A stretch of DNA of 64,000 nt, taken from assembly GCF_008245025.1 (NCBI RefSeq), contig NZ_CP043426.1, positions 992,001 through 1,056,000 on the forward strand. The letters run 5' to 3'. The notes beneath the pieces are model-generated. The model did not search any database. It saw only the letters and a program-made list of their open reading frames with translations, and had not been told where the DNA came from. The translations under genes and the position numbers were made by a program. This stretch comes from Campylobacter lari subsp. concheus. Lineage in GTDB: Bacteria > Campylobacterota > Campylobacteria > Campylobacterales > Campylobacteraceae. This document shows positions 26,339 through 33,285 of the stretch, in pieces. Position 1 is the first letter of the stretch, and each line of letters starts with the position of its first letter.

Positions 26339-27562
26339 TTAATTTTTCCAAGTTAAAATAAATTTTGTTCCTTTATTTAGCTCACTTTCTACTTTTATAT
26401 TAATGTTATGATCTTTACAAATTTTATCCACCAAAGAAAGCCCTATACCAAAACCACCTTGATTTTCATTAAATCTTGAATAACGTTCAAAAATATTGGT
26501 CAAATTTTCCTTTGCTATACCACAGCCACTATCTTCTATTATAAGTCTTTGCTCTAAAAGCATTATTTTGATATGTCCATTTTTTACATTATATTTTATA
26601 GCATTATTAACAAGATTATCAAACATTTTAAAAAACTGCTCTTTATTGGCATAAATTTTTCCATCATCTTCCAAGCTAAGCTCTAAGTTAATATTTTTTT
26701 GCTCCAAAAATATCTTAAAATACTCCATTCTTTCTTTAATCAAATCTTTTAAAAATATCCAATCCTTTTTAGCCTCATAAGCTTGAGAAAAATTTAAAAA
26801 AGTTAAATCTGAATATAAATGACTCAAAGTCAAAGCAGCTATTTTTACACGCTTTAAAGCTTTAACTTCTTCAAAATTCTTTTTTCTTTCTAAACCTTCT
26901 ACACTCATTAATATCGCACTAATTGGTGTATTAATCTCATGAGTGGTATCTTTTATAAAATTATTTAAAAATATTATTCTCATTTCTAAAGGCTTGAGTG
27001 CAAATTTTAGTATAAAATAAGCCATTATACTTACAAAAATCAAAGAAAAAACCATAGCCAAAGCTACTTTAAACCTTATAAATCCAAGTTCTTTGGAGAT
27101 ATCATCACCTTGTACCAAAACCCTCAAACGATTAACATCACCCAAAACCTCCAAAGCATCTTGTCCTTGAGTATTTGCAAGCAATAAATTATTTAAATTC
27201 ACATCAGCTACATAAATTAGAGTGTTATTGTTGTAAATATTTGCATTATTAAATTTAAAAAATGTTGTTTGAGCAGGCAAGTCAAGATTAGAAAAATAAA
27301 CTTTTGTTCTATCAAATATTGCAAATTTTATATTAGAAATTTGAGCAATTTTTTTAGCACCTTTTTCTATAGGCTCAAAACGTAATTTTTCCATTTGTAA
27401 AATTACAAAACGATGTTCTTGTCTTAATTTTATGCTATGTTCAGTTATTAATTCTTCTATTAACTTTGCATACCATACACCAAAAAGTACTATAAGAACA
27501 CTTCCTATACTCACTAAATACAAAGAAAGAATTTGCCATGCAACGCGCTTGGCTTCATACAT
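26339..27562 (-). CDS. dccS: Sensor histidine kinase, DccS-like
   Basis: A 407-residue kinase. The ATG at 27562 overlaps the regulator stop and gives a normal N-terminus; a further upstream frame exists but lies wholly in the regulator gene. Two membrane segments (about residues 6-31 and 162-187) flank a sensor loop of some 130 residues, probably periplasmic. The phosphorylated histidine is H208 in T-T-H-E-I-N-T-P-I, then the N box D-N-L-V-N-N-A-I-K-Y-N and G boxes D-S-G-C-G-I and G-F-G-I-G-L-S. Position next to a hemerythrin gene matches DccS (Cj1222c); the CprS alternative cannot be ruled out without comparison. Confidence 0.7.
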   Translation of the reverse strand: MYEAKRVAWQILSLYLVSIGSVLIVLFGVWYAKLIEELITEHSIKLRQEHRFVILQMEKLRFEPIEKGAKKIAQISNIKFAIFDRTKVYFSNLDLPAQTTFFKFNNANIYNNNTLIYVADVNLNNLLLANTQGQDALEVLGDVNRLRVLVQGDDISKELGFIRFKVALAMVFSLIFVSIMAYFILKFALKPLEMRIIFLNNFIKDTTHEINTPISAILMSVEGLERKKNFEEVKALKRVKIAALTLSHLYSDLTFLNFSQAYEAKKDWIFLKDLIKERMEYFKIFLEQKNINLELSLEDDGKIYANKEQFFKMFDNLVNNAIKYNVKNGHIKIMLLEQRLIIEDSGCGIAKENLTNIFERYSRFNENQGGFGIGLSLVDKICKDHNINIKVESELNKGTKFILTWKN

Positions 27563-28220
27563 AACAATACCCTCTTCCTCTTTGATTGACAATACTATCT
27601 TTACCTAAAATTTTTCGTAAATTTTTTACATAAGCTCTTAAGCTAAGCTCACTTGGCTCTTGATCATACTCCCAAATTTCTTCAAAAATACAAGCAGTAT
27701 CTATAAATTTACCTTTATTTTTTAAAAGCAAAGATAAAAGTTTTAATTCTTTTAAAGGCAGAGTTAAAGGCTTATCGTTTTGATATAAAGTTTGTGAAAC
27801 AAAAGCAAATTTAAAACCATTTCCTAAGTCTTCATGATCTTCGTTTTTATGAGCAAAAGAACGCTTTAAAATAGCATTAATTCTTATTTTTAACTCCTGC
27901 AATTCAAAAGGCTTTTTAATATAATCATCACAACCGCTTTCAAATCCCTTTTGTAAATCCATAGTAGTATTTAACGAAGTCATAAAAATAGCTGGAGTAT
28001 ATTTGCCAGCTTCTCTTAAATTTTTAAGCACACTAAAACCATCACCTTGCGGAACTTTTACATCTAAAATCCATAAATCAAAATTTTTCTCATAAGCTTT
28101 ATCTTGTGCATCTTGAGCATTATCCACTAAAGTAACTATAAAACCTTCTTCTTCTAAAAATTCACTAACAATTTCTCCTAAATTAATATCATCTTCTAAC
28201 AAAAGAATTTGTGTGGCCAT
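27555..28220 (-). CDS. dccR: OmpR-family response regulator, DccR-like
   Basis: A 221-residue regulator: receiver domain with the acidic pair D10-D11, phosphoacceptor D53 and the K-K-P-F block, then a winged helix DNA-binding domain ending R-G-R-G-Y-C-Y-V. The stop overlaps the kinase start by eight bases. The upstream region has a sequence close to the reported DccR box, 9 bp before a -10 element, suggesting self-regulation. In C. jejuni DccRS acts in late growth and colonisation. Confidence 0.72.
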   Translation of the reverse strand: MATQILLLEDDINLGEIVSEFLEEEGFIVTLVDNAQDAQDKAYEKNFDLWILDVKVPQGDGFSVLKNLREAGKYTPAIFMTSLNTTMDLQKGFESGCDDYIKKPFELQELKIRINAILKRSFAHKNEDHEDLGNGFKFAFVSQTLYQNDKPLTLPLKELKLLSLLLKNKGKFIDTACIFEEIWEYDQEPSELSLRAYVKNLRKILGKDSIVNQRGRGYCYV

Positions 28221-28251
28221 TTTTAACCTTTTTATTATATTTTCTTAAAAC

Positions 28252-28284
28252 ATTATATTTTTTTTGTGTAAATTGAGTGTGAAT
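28252..28284 (-). promoter_or_regulatory. dccR promoter with DccR-box-like direct repeat
   Basis: On the minus strand an 18-bp element (28284 to 28267) reads ATTCAC, six bases, TTTACA. The consensus I recall for C. jejuni DccR is WTTCAC-N6-TTCACW, so one base differs. A TATAAT (28257 to 28252) follows nine bases later, placing the box over the -35 region as described for DccR-regulated promoters. Confidence 0.5.
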
Positions 28285-28311
28285 TTTAGTAGAATTAAAG
28301 CCTGGTATTTA

Positions 28312-28317
28312 TATAAT
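28312..28317 (+). promoter_or_regulatory. Predicted -10 element of the first hemerythrin gene
   Basis: TATAAT lies 26 bases before the start. It falls between two direct copies of CTGGTATTT (28302-28310 and 28318-28326), so a bound factor would interfere with or position polymerase. Confidence 0.4.
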
Positions 28318-28342
28318 CTGGTATTTTATATTTAAGGCTCTT

Positions 28343-28930
28343 ATGTTACCTGAATGGGATCAAAAATACAGTATTAATAATGAAAAAATTGATGAACAAC
28401 ATAAAAAGCTTTTCGAACTTGCTTTTAAAGTAGAAGAAGTTTCAGATAGACCAATTTATCAAGTCGAACTTAAAAAGATAGTTGCTGAATTTTTTCACTA
28501 TATTAAAATTCATTTCCAAGATGAAGAAAACTACATGGCTGAGATTAATTATCCTTATTTAAATCAACATAAACTTATGCATAAACAAATCACACAATCC
28601 ATGATAAAACTCATACAAAACATAAAAAGCACCAATGATCTAAAAGAAAAATTATACATAGTGGTTAATTCATGGCTTATAGAACATATCATTCAGCACG
28701 ATATGATGATAGAGTATTGGAAACAAAGTACGCAAATAAAAAATTCTTCAGATAGCTTTGAAGAAGAAAAACAAAAAATAAAAAAATTCTTATATCAATG
28801 CCAATGCGAAGGTAGAATTCATAAAGTTCCTTATGACATTCATTTAAAAATACAATATTCTAAAATACAATTTAAATGTAAAAAATGCTCTACTAGTTTA
28901 ATTTTACGTAAAGAAAAAACCGAAATTTAA
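28343..28930 (+). CDS. Bacteriohemerythrin with C-terminal cysteine motif (copy 1)
   Basis: A 195-residue cytoplasmic protein. The hemerythrin di-iron ligands are all present: H20, H57 and E61, H76 and H80, H115 and D120. It probably binds oxygen or protects Fe-S enzymes in this microaerophile; C. jejuni hemerythrins have been linked to protection of Fe-S enzymes from oxygen. After the four-helix bundle a tail of about 50 residues carries C-x-C, then I-H-K-V-P-Y-D-I-H, then C-x-x-C, resembling a small metal-binding ribbon. Corresponds to Cj1224. It is divergent from dccR; a paralogue follows after 80 bases. Confidence 0.88.
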   Translation: MLPEWDQKYSINNEKIDEQHKKLFELAFKVEEVSDRPIYQVELKKIVAEFFHYIKIHFQDEENYMAEINYPYLNQHKLMHKQITQSMIKLIQNIKSTNDLKEKLYIVVNSWLIEHIIQHDMMIEYWKQSTQIKNSSDSFEEEKQKIKKFLYQCQCEGRIHKVPYDIHLKIQYSKIQFKCKKCSTSLILRKEKTEI

Positions 28931-29010
28931 TAAAAATTAATCATAATTTAAAATATTGTAAATTATAATACATCAAAAACTCTCCCATAAACCAAATAAG
29001 GGGTTTTAAT

Positions 29011-29574
29011 ATGTTACCAAAATGGTGCGATAAATATAGCATTCATAATGAAGAAATCGATAAGCAGCACCAAAAACTTTTTGAACTTGCTGCTAATGTT
29101 GAAATGATTTCGGATAAACCTATTCATAAAGGACAGATTAAATTTTTACTTGCAGATTTCTTCAATTACATGAAAGAACATTTTGCCGAGGAAGAAAAAT
29201 ATATGGCAAAAATAGGCTATCCTGAACTTGCTAATCATCAAAAAATTCATAAAAACATCATACAATCCATGATAGATTTGATTCAAAATTTAAAAAGTAC
29301 TAATGATTTAAAAGAAAAACTTAATATAATTGCTTCTAAATGGCTTTTAGAGCATATTTTAAGAGAAGATATGAAAATAGAAAAATGGCATCAAGCCCAA
29401 CTTAGCAAAAAAGACAAAAAGATAAACTTAGGAGAACTACAAGAATTTTATGAATACATTTGTTCTTGCGCAGATAAAATTCACAAAGTTCCTTATGAAA
29501 TTCACCAAAAAATACAAACAACTAACACAAATTACAAATGTAAAGCTTGCCAAGAAGCAATAAGACCAAAATAA
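29011..29574 (+). CDS. Bacteriohemerythrin with C-terminal cysteine motif (copy 2)
   Basis: A 187-residue paralogue of the upstream gene with ligands at identical positions (H20, H57, E61, H76, H80, H115, D120) and the same tail layout: C-S-C, I-H-K-V-P-Y-E-I-H, C-K-A-C. The two copies share long blocks such as S-T-N-D-L-K-E-K-L, so they arose by tandem duplication. AAGGGG precedes the ATG, and a TATAAT at 28964-28969 suggests a separate promoter. A small ribbon-helix-helix gene follows ten bases later. Confidence 0.88.
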   Translation: MLPKWCDKYSIHNEEIDKQHQKLFELAANVEMISDKPIHKGQIKFLLADFFNYMKEHFAEEEKYMAKIGYPELANHQKIHKNIIQSMIDLIQNLKSTNDLKEKLNIIASKWLLEHILREDMKIEKWHQAQLSKKDKKINLGELQEFYEYICSCADKIHKVPYEIHQKIQTTNTNYKCKACQEAIRPK

Positions 29575-29584
29575 AGGCTAGACA

Positions 29585-29806
29585 ATGAATAAAAGATACA
29601 CTCTAACTCTTTCAGAAGAACTTTACGAGCGCTTAAGTCAAACTGCAAAATTTTCTAAAAAGAAAAAAGCTGAAATTTTGCGCAATGCTTTAGAAAATTA
29701 TCTTGATGAAATGGAAGATTTCGTTCCTGCTATAGAAGCTTTAGAAGATTTAAAAGATGGAAATAGCAAAAAATTAGACAGTGTTATTAAAAAATTAAAA
29801 TGCTAA
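29585..29806 (+). CDS. Ribbon-helix-helix (CopG/RelB-like) DNA-binding protein
   Basis: A 73-residue protein whose first half fits a ribbon-helix-helix: a strand R-Y-T-L-T-L-S, then helix E-E-L-Y-E-R-L, a lysine-rich turn S-K-K-K-K-A and a second helix. The C-terminal half is acidic and could bind a toxin, as antitoxins of this class do. No full toxin gene follows; only a 13-codon frame starts within its stop (29800-29841), which I treat separately. It may be a repressor or an orphan antitoxin. Ten bases from the second hemerythrin, likely cotranscribed. Confidence 0.75.
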   Translation: MNKRYTLTLSEELYERLSQTAKFSKKKKAEILRNALENYLDEMEDFVPAIEALEDLKDGNSKKLDSVIKKLKC

Positions 29807-29884
29807 CCCAGTTTCCAAACATTAACTATCAAAGAGCATAATTACATCTGTAAAAGCAAACATTCATAGATAACTCCTTAGTTT

Positions 29885-29914
29885 TTAAAGATCTAGTTTT
29901 TGCTAGATCTTTAA
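29885..29914 (+). terminator. Terminator after the hemerythrin/RHH unit
   Basis: Perfect 12-bp inverted repeat (29885-29896 with 29903-29914) and a 6-base loop, 79 bases after the RHH stop. There is no T run downstream on the plus strand. Confidence 0.7.
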
Positions 29915-30137
29915 AGATATTTAGTTTTAAATATGAATGAAATTATTTATTTAAGATAAAATAGGAATAAAATTTAAATTACAATTTTAAAGATTTAACT
30001 TAATTATAGTTTGATTATCTAAACTATAATCATTATATACTAATAATTATAGTATAACGACATACTATAACTTCAAATATATATCCCAATAAATACATAT
30101 TTTTGTTTACTTTAAGAATTCTCATATAAAACTATGA
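29915..30137 (+). promoter_or_regulatory. AT-rich upstream region of the porin gene with two dyads
   Basis: The 223 bases hold no coding sequence that I can see. Two inverted repeats share the half-site ACTATAA: one of 10 bp per arm (30003-30012 with 30021-30030) and one of 9 bp per arm (30047-30055 with 30062-30070, spacer six). They lie about 70-135 bp upstream of the porin -10 and look like operator sites for a dimeric regulator. Which protein binds is unknown. Confidence 0.5.
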
Positions 30138-30173
30138 TATAATACAAGCCATAGTTTTAATTTTAATAAGGAG
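30138..30173 (+). promoter_or_regulatory. Porin promoter -10 and ribosome binding site
   Basis: TATAAT at 30138-30143, preceded by TATGA, is a near-ideal -10. AAGGAG (30168-30173) is the ribosome binding site. The stretch 30171-30180 is a 10-bp palindrome (GAGAATTCTC) that touches the ribosome binding site and the start codon. Confidence 0.7.
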
Positions 30174-30180
30174 AATTCTC

Positions 30181-31419
30181 ATGAAACTAGTTAAACTTAG
30201 TTTAGTAGCAGCTTTAGCTGCAGGTGCTTTTTCAGCAGCTAACGCTGTTTCACTTGAAGAAGCAATAAAAGATGTTGATGTATCAGGTATGTTCAGATAC
30301 AGATTTGAATCTGATAGAATGGATATTGGGAATAATCAAACTACTGGCGGTTATAATAATCCTGGTAATAGCAACAACACACACAAGTTTAAATCTCAAT
30401 TAAACTTCAAAGCAGCTTTAGATGATAACTTTAAAGCTTTTGTTCAATTCCAATACAGCACTAGTGAATTAGGCTATGGTAATGTAAAAGATGAAAATGG
30501 TGAAATTGCTAAAAAAGTTGGAACAAACACTCACGACACTTTTGCTGTTAACCAAGCTTACTTAGAATACACTAATGAAGCTTATGCTACAAATGTAATT
30601 TTCGGTAAAATGGAAATTAATTCTATTTGGACTGATGATGCAGTAGGTACAGGAGCTAAAGTTCTTAACAATTCTATCGAAGGTTTAACTTTTGCTGGTT
30701 ATTGGTTTGATAGCTTCAATGATGAAGATGATGGTGATTTCGGTGGTACTAAATTAAATAATTCATCTTTATATGGTGCTGCTGTATTAGGTGATTTTGA
30801 TCCATTTGCTTTCCAATTATGGGCTGCTTATTCAGCAAATAACGCATTCTTATATGCAGTAGATGCTAGCTATAAATTTGCATTTAATGATATGAATTTC
30901 AAAATCCAAGGTCAATATTTAGGAAATAGCTTAGACAGCGATTTTGAAAAATTCTATAGTAATAATGTAGATAATGGTAACTTCTATGCAGCTAAATTCA
31001 GTGGTGATATCTCTGCATTTGATTTCCAAGCCGGTGTAGTTGGTTATGGTGAAAAAGATAAAGAAACTCTTGTAACTTTAGAAGATTTAGGTAGAGTTAT
31101 TGCTCCAGGCAAACAAATTTTCTATTCTGAAGGTAGCGATTTAAGAGGTGATATGGGTGAAAACTTCTTCTACTTTGCAGGTTTAGGTTATACTTTTGCT
31201 GAAACTTTAAGAGTGGGATTTGACTATATTGGTGGTAAATCTGAACAAGTTGGCTATGATATAGATAAATACGAAATGGTTGGAAGCGTATCTTATGCTT
31301 ATAGTCCAAAACTTACATTTAGTGGATTCTATTCTTACCTAAATGAAGACTTAAATAAACAAGGTGTTAATGATAGAGATGATCAATATATCAGACTTGA
31401 AGCTCTATACAAATTCTAA
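30181..31419 (+). CDS. porA: Major outer membrane porin (MOMP)
   Basis: A 412-residue porin. The signal peptide is identical in style to C. jejuni PorA (M-K-L-V-K-L-S-L-V-A-A-L-A-A-G-A-F-S-A) and is cut after A22. The mature protein begins with E-E-A-I-K-D-V-D-V-S-G. Alternating strands follow, ending in the C-terminal phenylalanine (A-L-Y-K-F) needed for outer-membrane insertion. It forms trimers and is the main diffusion channel. Codons are more biased to A/T-ending and frequently used forms than in nearby genes, consistent with very high expression. Preceded by a strong promoter and followed by a strong terminator. Confidence 0.95.
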   Translation: MKLVKLSLVAALAAGAFSAANAVSLEEAIKDVDVSGMFRYRFESDRMDIGNNQTTGGYNNPGNSNNTHKFKSQLNFKAALDDNFKAFVQFQYSTSELGYGNVKDENGEIAKKVGTNTHDTFAVNQAYLEYTNEAYATNVIFGKMEINSIWTDDAVGTGAKVLNNSIEGLTFAGYWFDSFNDEDDGDFGGTKLNNSSLYGAAVLGDFDPFAFQLWAAYSANNAFLYAVDASYKFAFNDMNFKIQGQYLGNSLDSDFEKFYSNNVDNGNFYAAKFSGDISAFDFQAGVVGYGEKDKETLVTLEDLGRVIAPGKQIFYSEGSDLRGDMGENFFYFAGLGYTFAETLRVGFDYIGGKSEQVGYDIDKYEMVGSVSYAYSPKLTFSGFYSYLNEDLNKQGVNDRDDQYIRLEALYKF

Positions 31420-31425
31420 TTATAA

Positions 31426-31449
31426 AAGCTAAGCCTTTTGGCTTAGCTT
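31426..31449. terminator. Terminator after porA
   Basis: Perfect 10-bp inverted repeat (31426-31435 with 31440-31449), TTTT loop, seven bases after the stop. The right arm overlaps the last codons of the minus-strand yaaA relic, so it once served both convergent genes. Confidence 0.9.
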
Positions 31450-31649
31450 ACTATATCTAAAATTATTTCTTCTTTTAATCCTTGTATTTTAATTTCTTTT
31501 ATTTTTAAATCATTAGGTAGGTTTTCTAGTAAAGCTTCTTTGCTATGTATATTTTTACTTGCTAGTATTCTTAATATTTTACCCCTATAAGCCTTTGCAA
31601 AATGACTTAAAGTTTTGGAATTTTTTAAAAAAGTGAGGGTAAAGTGAGA
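31443..31649 (-). pseudogene. yaaA: C-terminal relic of a YaaA-family (UPF0246) gene
   Basis: On the minus strand an open frame of 68 codons ends in TAA at 31443 and begins immediately after an in-frame stop (31650-31652), with no start codon. Its translation contains K-N-S-K-T-L-S-H-F-A-K-A-Y-R-G-K, the conserved C-terminal signature of the YaaA peroxide-stress family, followed by an I-K-I-Q-G-L-K-E-E-I tail. Members are about 240-260 residues, so roughly the first three quarters are missing. The promoter of the following cytochrome gene occupies the place where the rest should be. I see no trace of the N-terminal part in the window. Confidence 0.8.
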
Positions 31650-31708
31650 TTATTTATTTTTTTTAGATATAATCGAGCTTTATTTATATATTAAAAAAGG
31701 TTATATTT

Positions 31709-32146
31709 ATGTTGCGCTTGTTTATTGTAAGTGTTTTATTTGCTAATTCACTATTAGCTTTTAATGTAAAATCTTTATTTACTTATACTTTTAATGATAA
31801 CATTAGTTATAACTTAGAAAAAGCTAAAGAAATATATTTTAAAAACAAGTGTAATACTTGTCATGGAGAAAATGGAGAAAAAAATTCTTATGGCAAAAGA
31901 GCTCTTAAAGACTTAAGTCCAGAAGAAATCAAAGGGGCTTTGAAAGATTATGCTAATGGATATTTTGAAAATCAATCAAGTGATAATATCCAAATGAGTT
32001 TGTATGCTAAAAAATTAAGTGATAGTGATATGAACCACATTATAGCTTATTTAAAGGGGCAAAATTTTTCTATAGAGCTTAATCAAAAAGATCTTCTAGA
32101 AGAGGAGCCAACACCAAAAACTAAAAACAATATATTTTTAAAATAA
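31709..32146 (+). CDS. Periplasmic c-type cytochrome
   Basis: A 145-residue protein with an N-terminal signal (residues 1-17) and one haem c site, C48-N-T-C51-H52. A possible axial methionine lies in I-Q-M-S-L-Y. It resembles Cj1020c, which also sits just before livJ in C. jejuni. A predicted TATAAT is at 31668-31673. It may carry electrons in the periplasm, though its partner is unknown. The polar C-terminal tail has no obvious domain. livJ starts 16 bases later. Confidence 0.85.
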   Translation: MLRLFIVSVLFANSLLAFNVKSLFTYTFNDNISYNLEKAKEIYFKNKCNTCHGENGEKNSYGKRALKDLSPEEIKGALKDYANGYFENQSSDNIQMSLYAKKLSDSDMNHIIAYLKGQNFSIELNQKDLLEEEPTPKTKNNIFLK

Positions 32147-32162
32147 CAAAAAAGGAGTTTTC

Positions 32163-33275
32163 ATGAAAAAAAATCTACTGTTTGCTAGCTTACTTTGTGC
32201 TAGTTCAATTTATGCTGCAGAGGTAAAAATAGGGGTTGTTTTGCCGCTTACTGGCACTTTAGCAGCCTATGGTAATGATGTATATGAGGGTATCAAATTA
32301 GCCAATACTTTAAATCCAAATTTAAAAAATGGAGATAATATTAAAATTATAGCTATTGATACTAAAGGTGATAAAATAGAGGCGGCAAATGCTGCTACTA
32401 GACTTATCTCTCAGGATAAAGTTTTAGGTCTTATAGGTGAAGCTGTTACACCAAACACTATGCAAGTTTTGTCTATAGCTGAAGAAAAAAAGATTCCTGC
32501 TATAGCTCCAGTTGCTTCAGGCGATAAACTTTTAGACAAAAAGAGTTATGCTAGTAGAGTTTGTTTTATGGATAGCTTTCAAGGAGATAAATTTGCTAAT
32601 TATGCCTATAAAGATTTAAATTTAAAAAGCGTGGTTGTGATAGTTGATCAAAGCAATGTGTATTCTTTGGGTTTAGCAAGAGCCTTTGAAAAAGAATTCA
32701 AACAAAATGGTGGAAAAGTACTTAAAAAATTAACTATTTCTTCAGGCGATAAAGACTTTAAAGCTATTGTTTCACAACTTAAAAATATCAATCCTGACTT
32801 TGTTTATATGCCAATTTATCACCCAGAAGCTGCCTTAATAGCAAGACAAGCAAAAGCGGTTGGATTTAACAAACTTTTAAGCGCAGGAGATGGGGTAAAT
32901 AATAAAACTTTTATAGAGCTTGGTGGAGATGCTGTAAATGGAGTGGTATTTACCGATAGTTTTGACTATAACAATCCTCCAACAGCTTTGTCTAAAAATT
33001 TCATCAATGCTTATGAAAAAGATCATGGCACCAAAGAGCTTCCAGCATTTTCTGCTATGGGAGCTGATGCTTATTATGTAATGGTAAATGCAATGAATGA
33101 GTGTACTAACAATCTTAACGCACAATGTATTAATGAAAAAATTCACTCAACCAATAATTTTGAAGGTGTAGGTGGAGTTATAAGTATAGATACTAGCGGT
33201 AACGCGAGTCGCTCTGTAGTTATAAAAGAAATACAAAATCAAAAACAAATTTTTAAAACTATTATTAATCCTTGA
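32163..33275 (+). CDS. livJ: Branched-chain amino-acid ABC transporter, periplasmic binding protein LivJ
   Basis: A 370-residue type I periplasmic binding protein with a signal peptide cut after Y-A-A (about residue 20). It has the L-P-L-T-G-x-L-A-A-Y-G opening and the I-D-T-K-G-D segment of leucine/isoleucine/valine receptors. AAAGGAG precedes the ATG. It is the first of two tandem paralogues; the shared blocks (Y-A-S-R-V-C-F-M-D-S-F-Q-G, D-S-F-D-Y-N-N-P-P-T) show recent common origin, and differing ligand loops suggest different substrate ranges. Cotranscribed with livK-livH-livM-livG-livF. Confidence 0.93.
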   Translation: MKKNLLFASLLCASSIYAAEVKIGVVLPLTGTLAAYGNDVYEGIKLANTLNPNLKNGDNIKIIAIDTKGDKIEAANAATRLISQDKVLGLIGEAVTPNTMQVLSIAEEKKIPAIAPVASGDKLLDKKSYASRVCFMDSFQGDKFANYAYKDLNLKSVVVIVDQSNVYSLGLARAFEKEFKQNGGKVLKKLTISSGDKDFKAIVSQLKNINPDFVYMPIYHPEAALIARQAKAVGFNKLLSAGDGVNNKTFIELGGDAVNGVVFTDSFDYNNPPTALSKNFINAYEKDHGTKELPAFSAMGADAYYVMVNAMNECTNNLNAQCINEKIHSTNNFEGVGGVISIDTSGNASRSVVIKEIQNQKQIFKTIINP

Positions 33276-33285
33276 AAGGTAGACT

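Noticed and set aside
31632-31648. Direct repeat AGTGAG, spaced 11 bases, upstream of the cytochrome c gene
   Set aside because: Its spacing resembles OmpR-family sites, but it lies inside the yaaA relic, so a chance origin is as likely.
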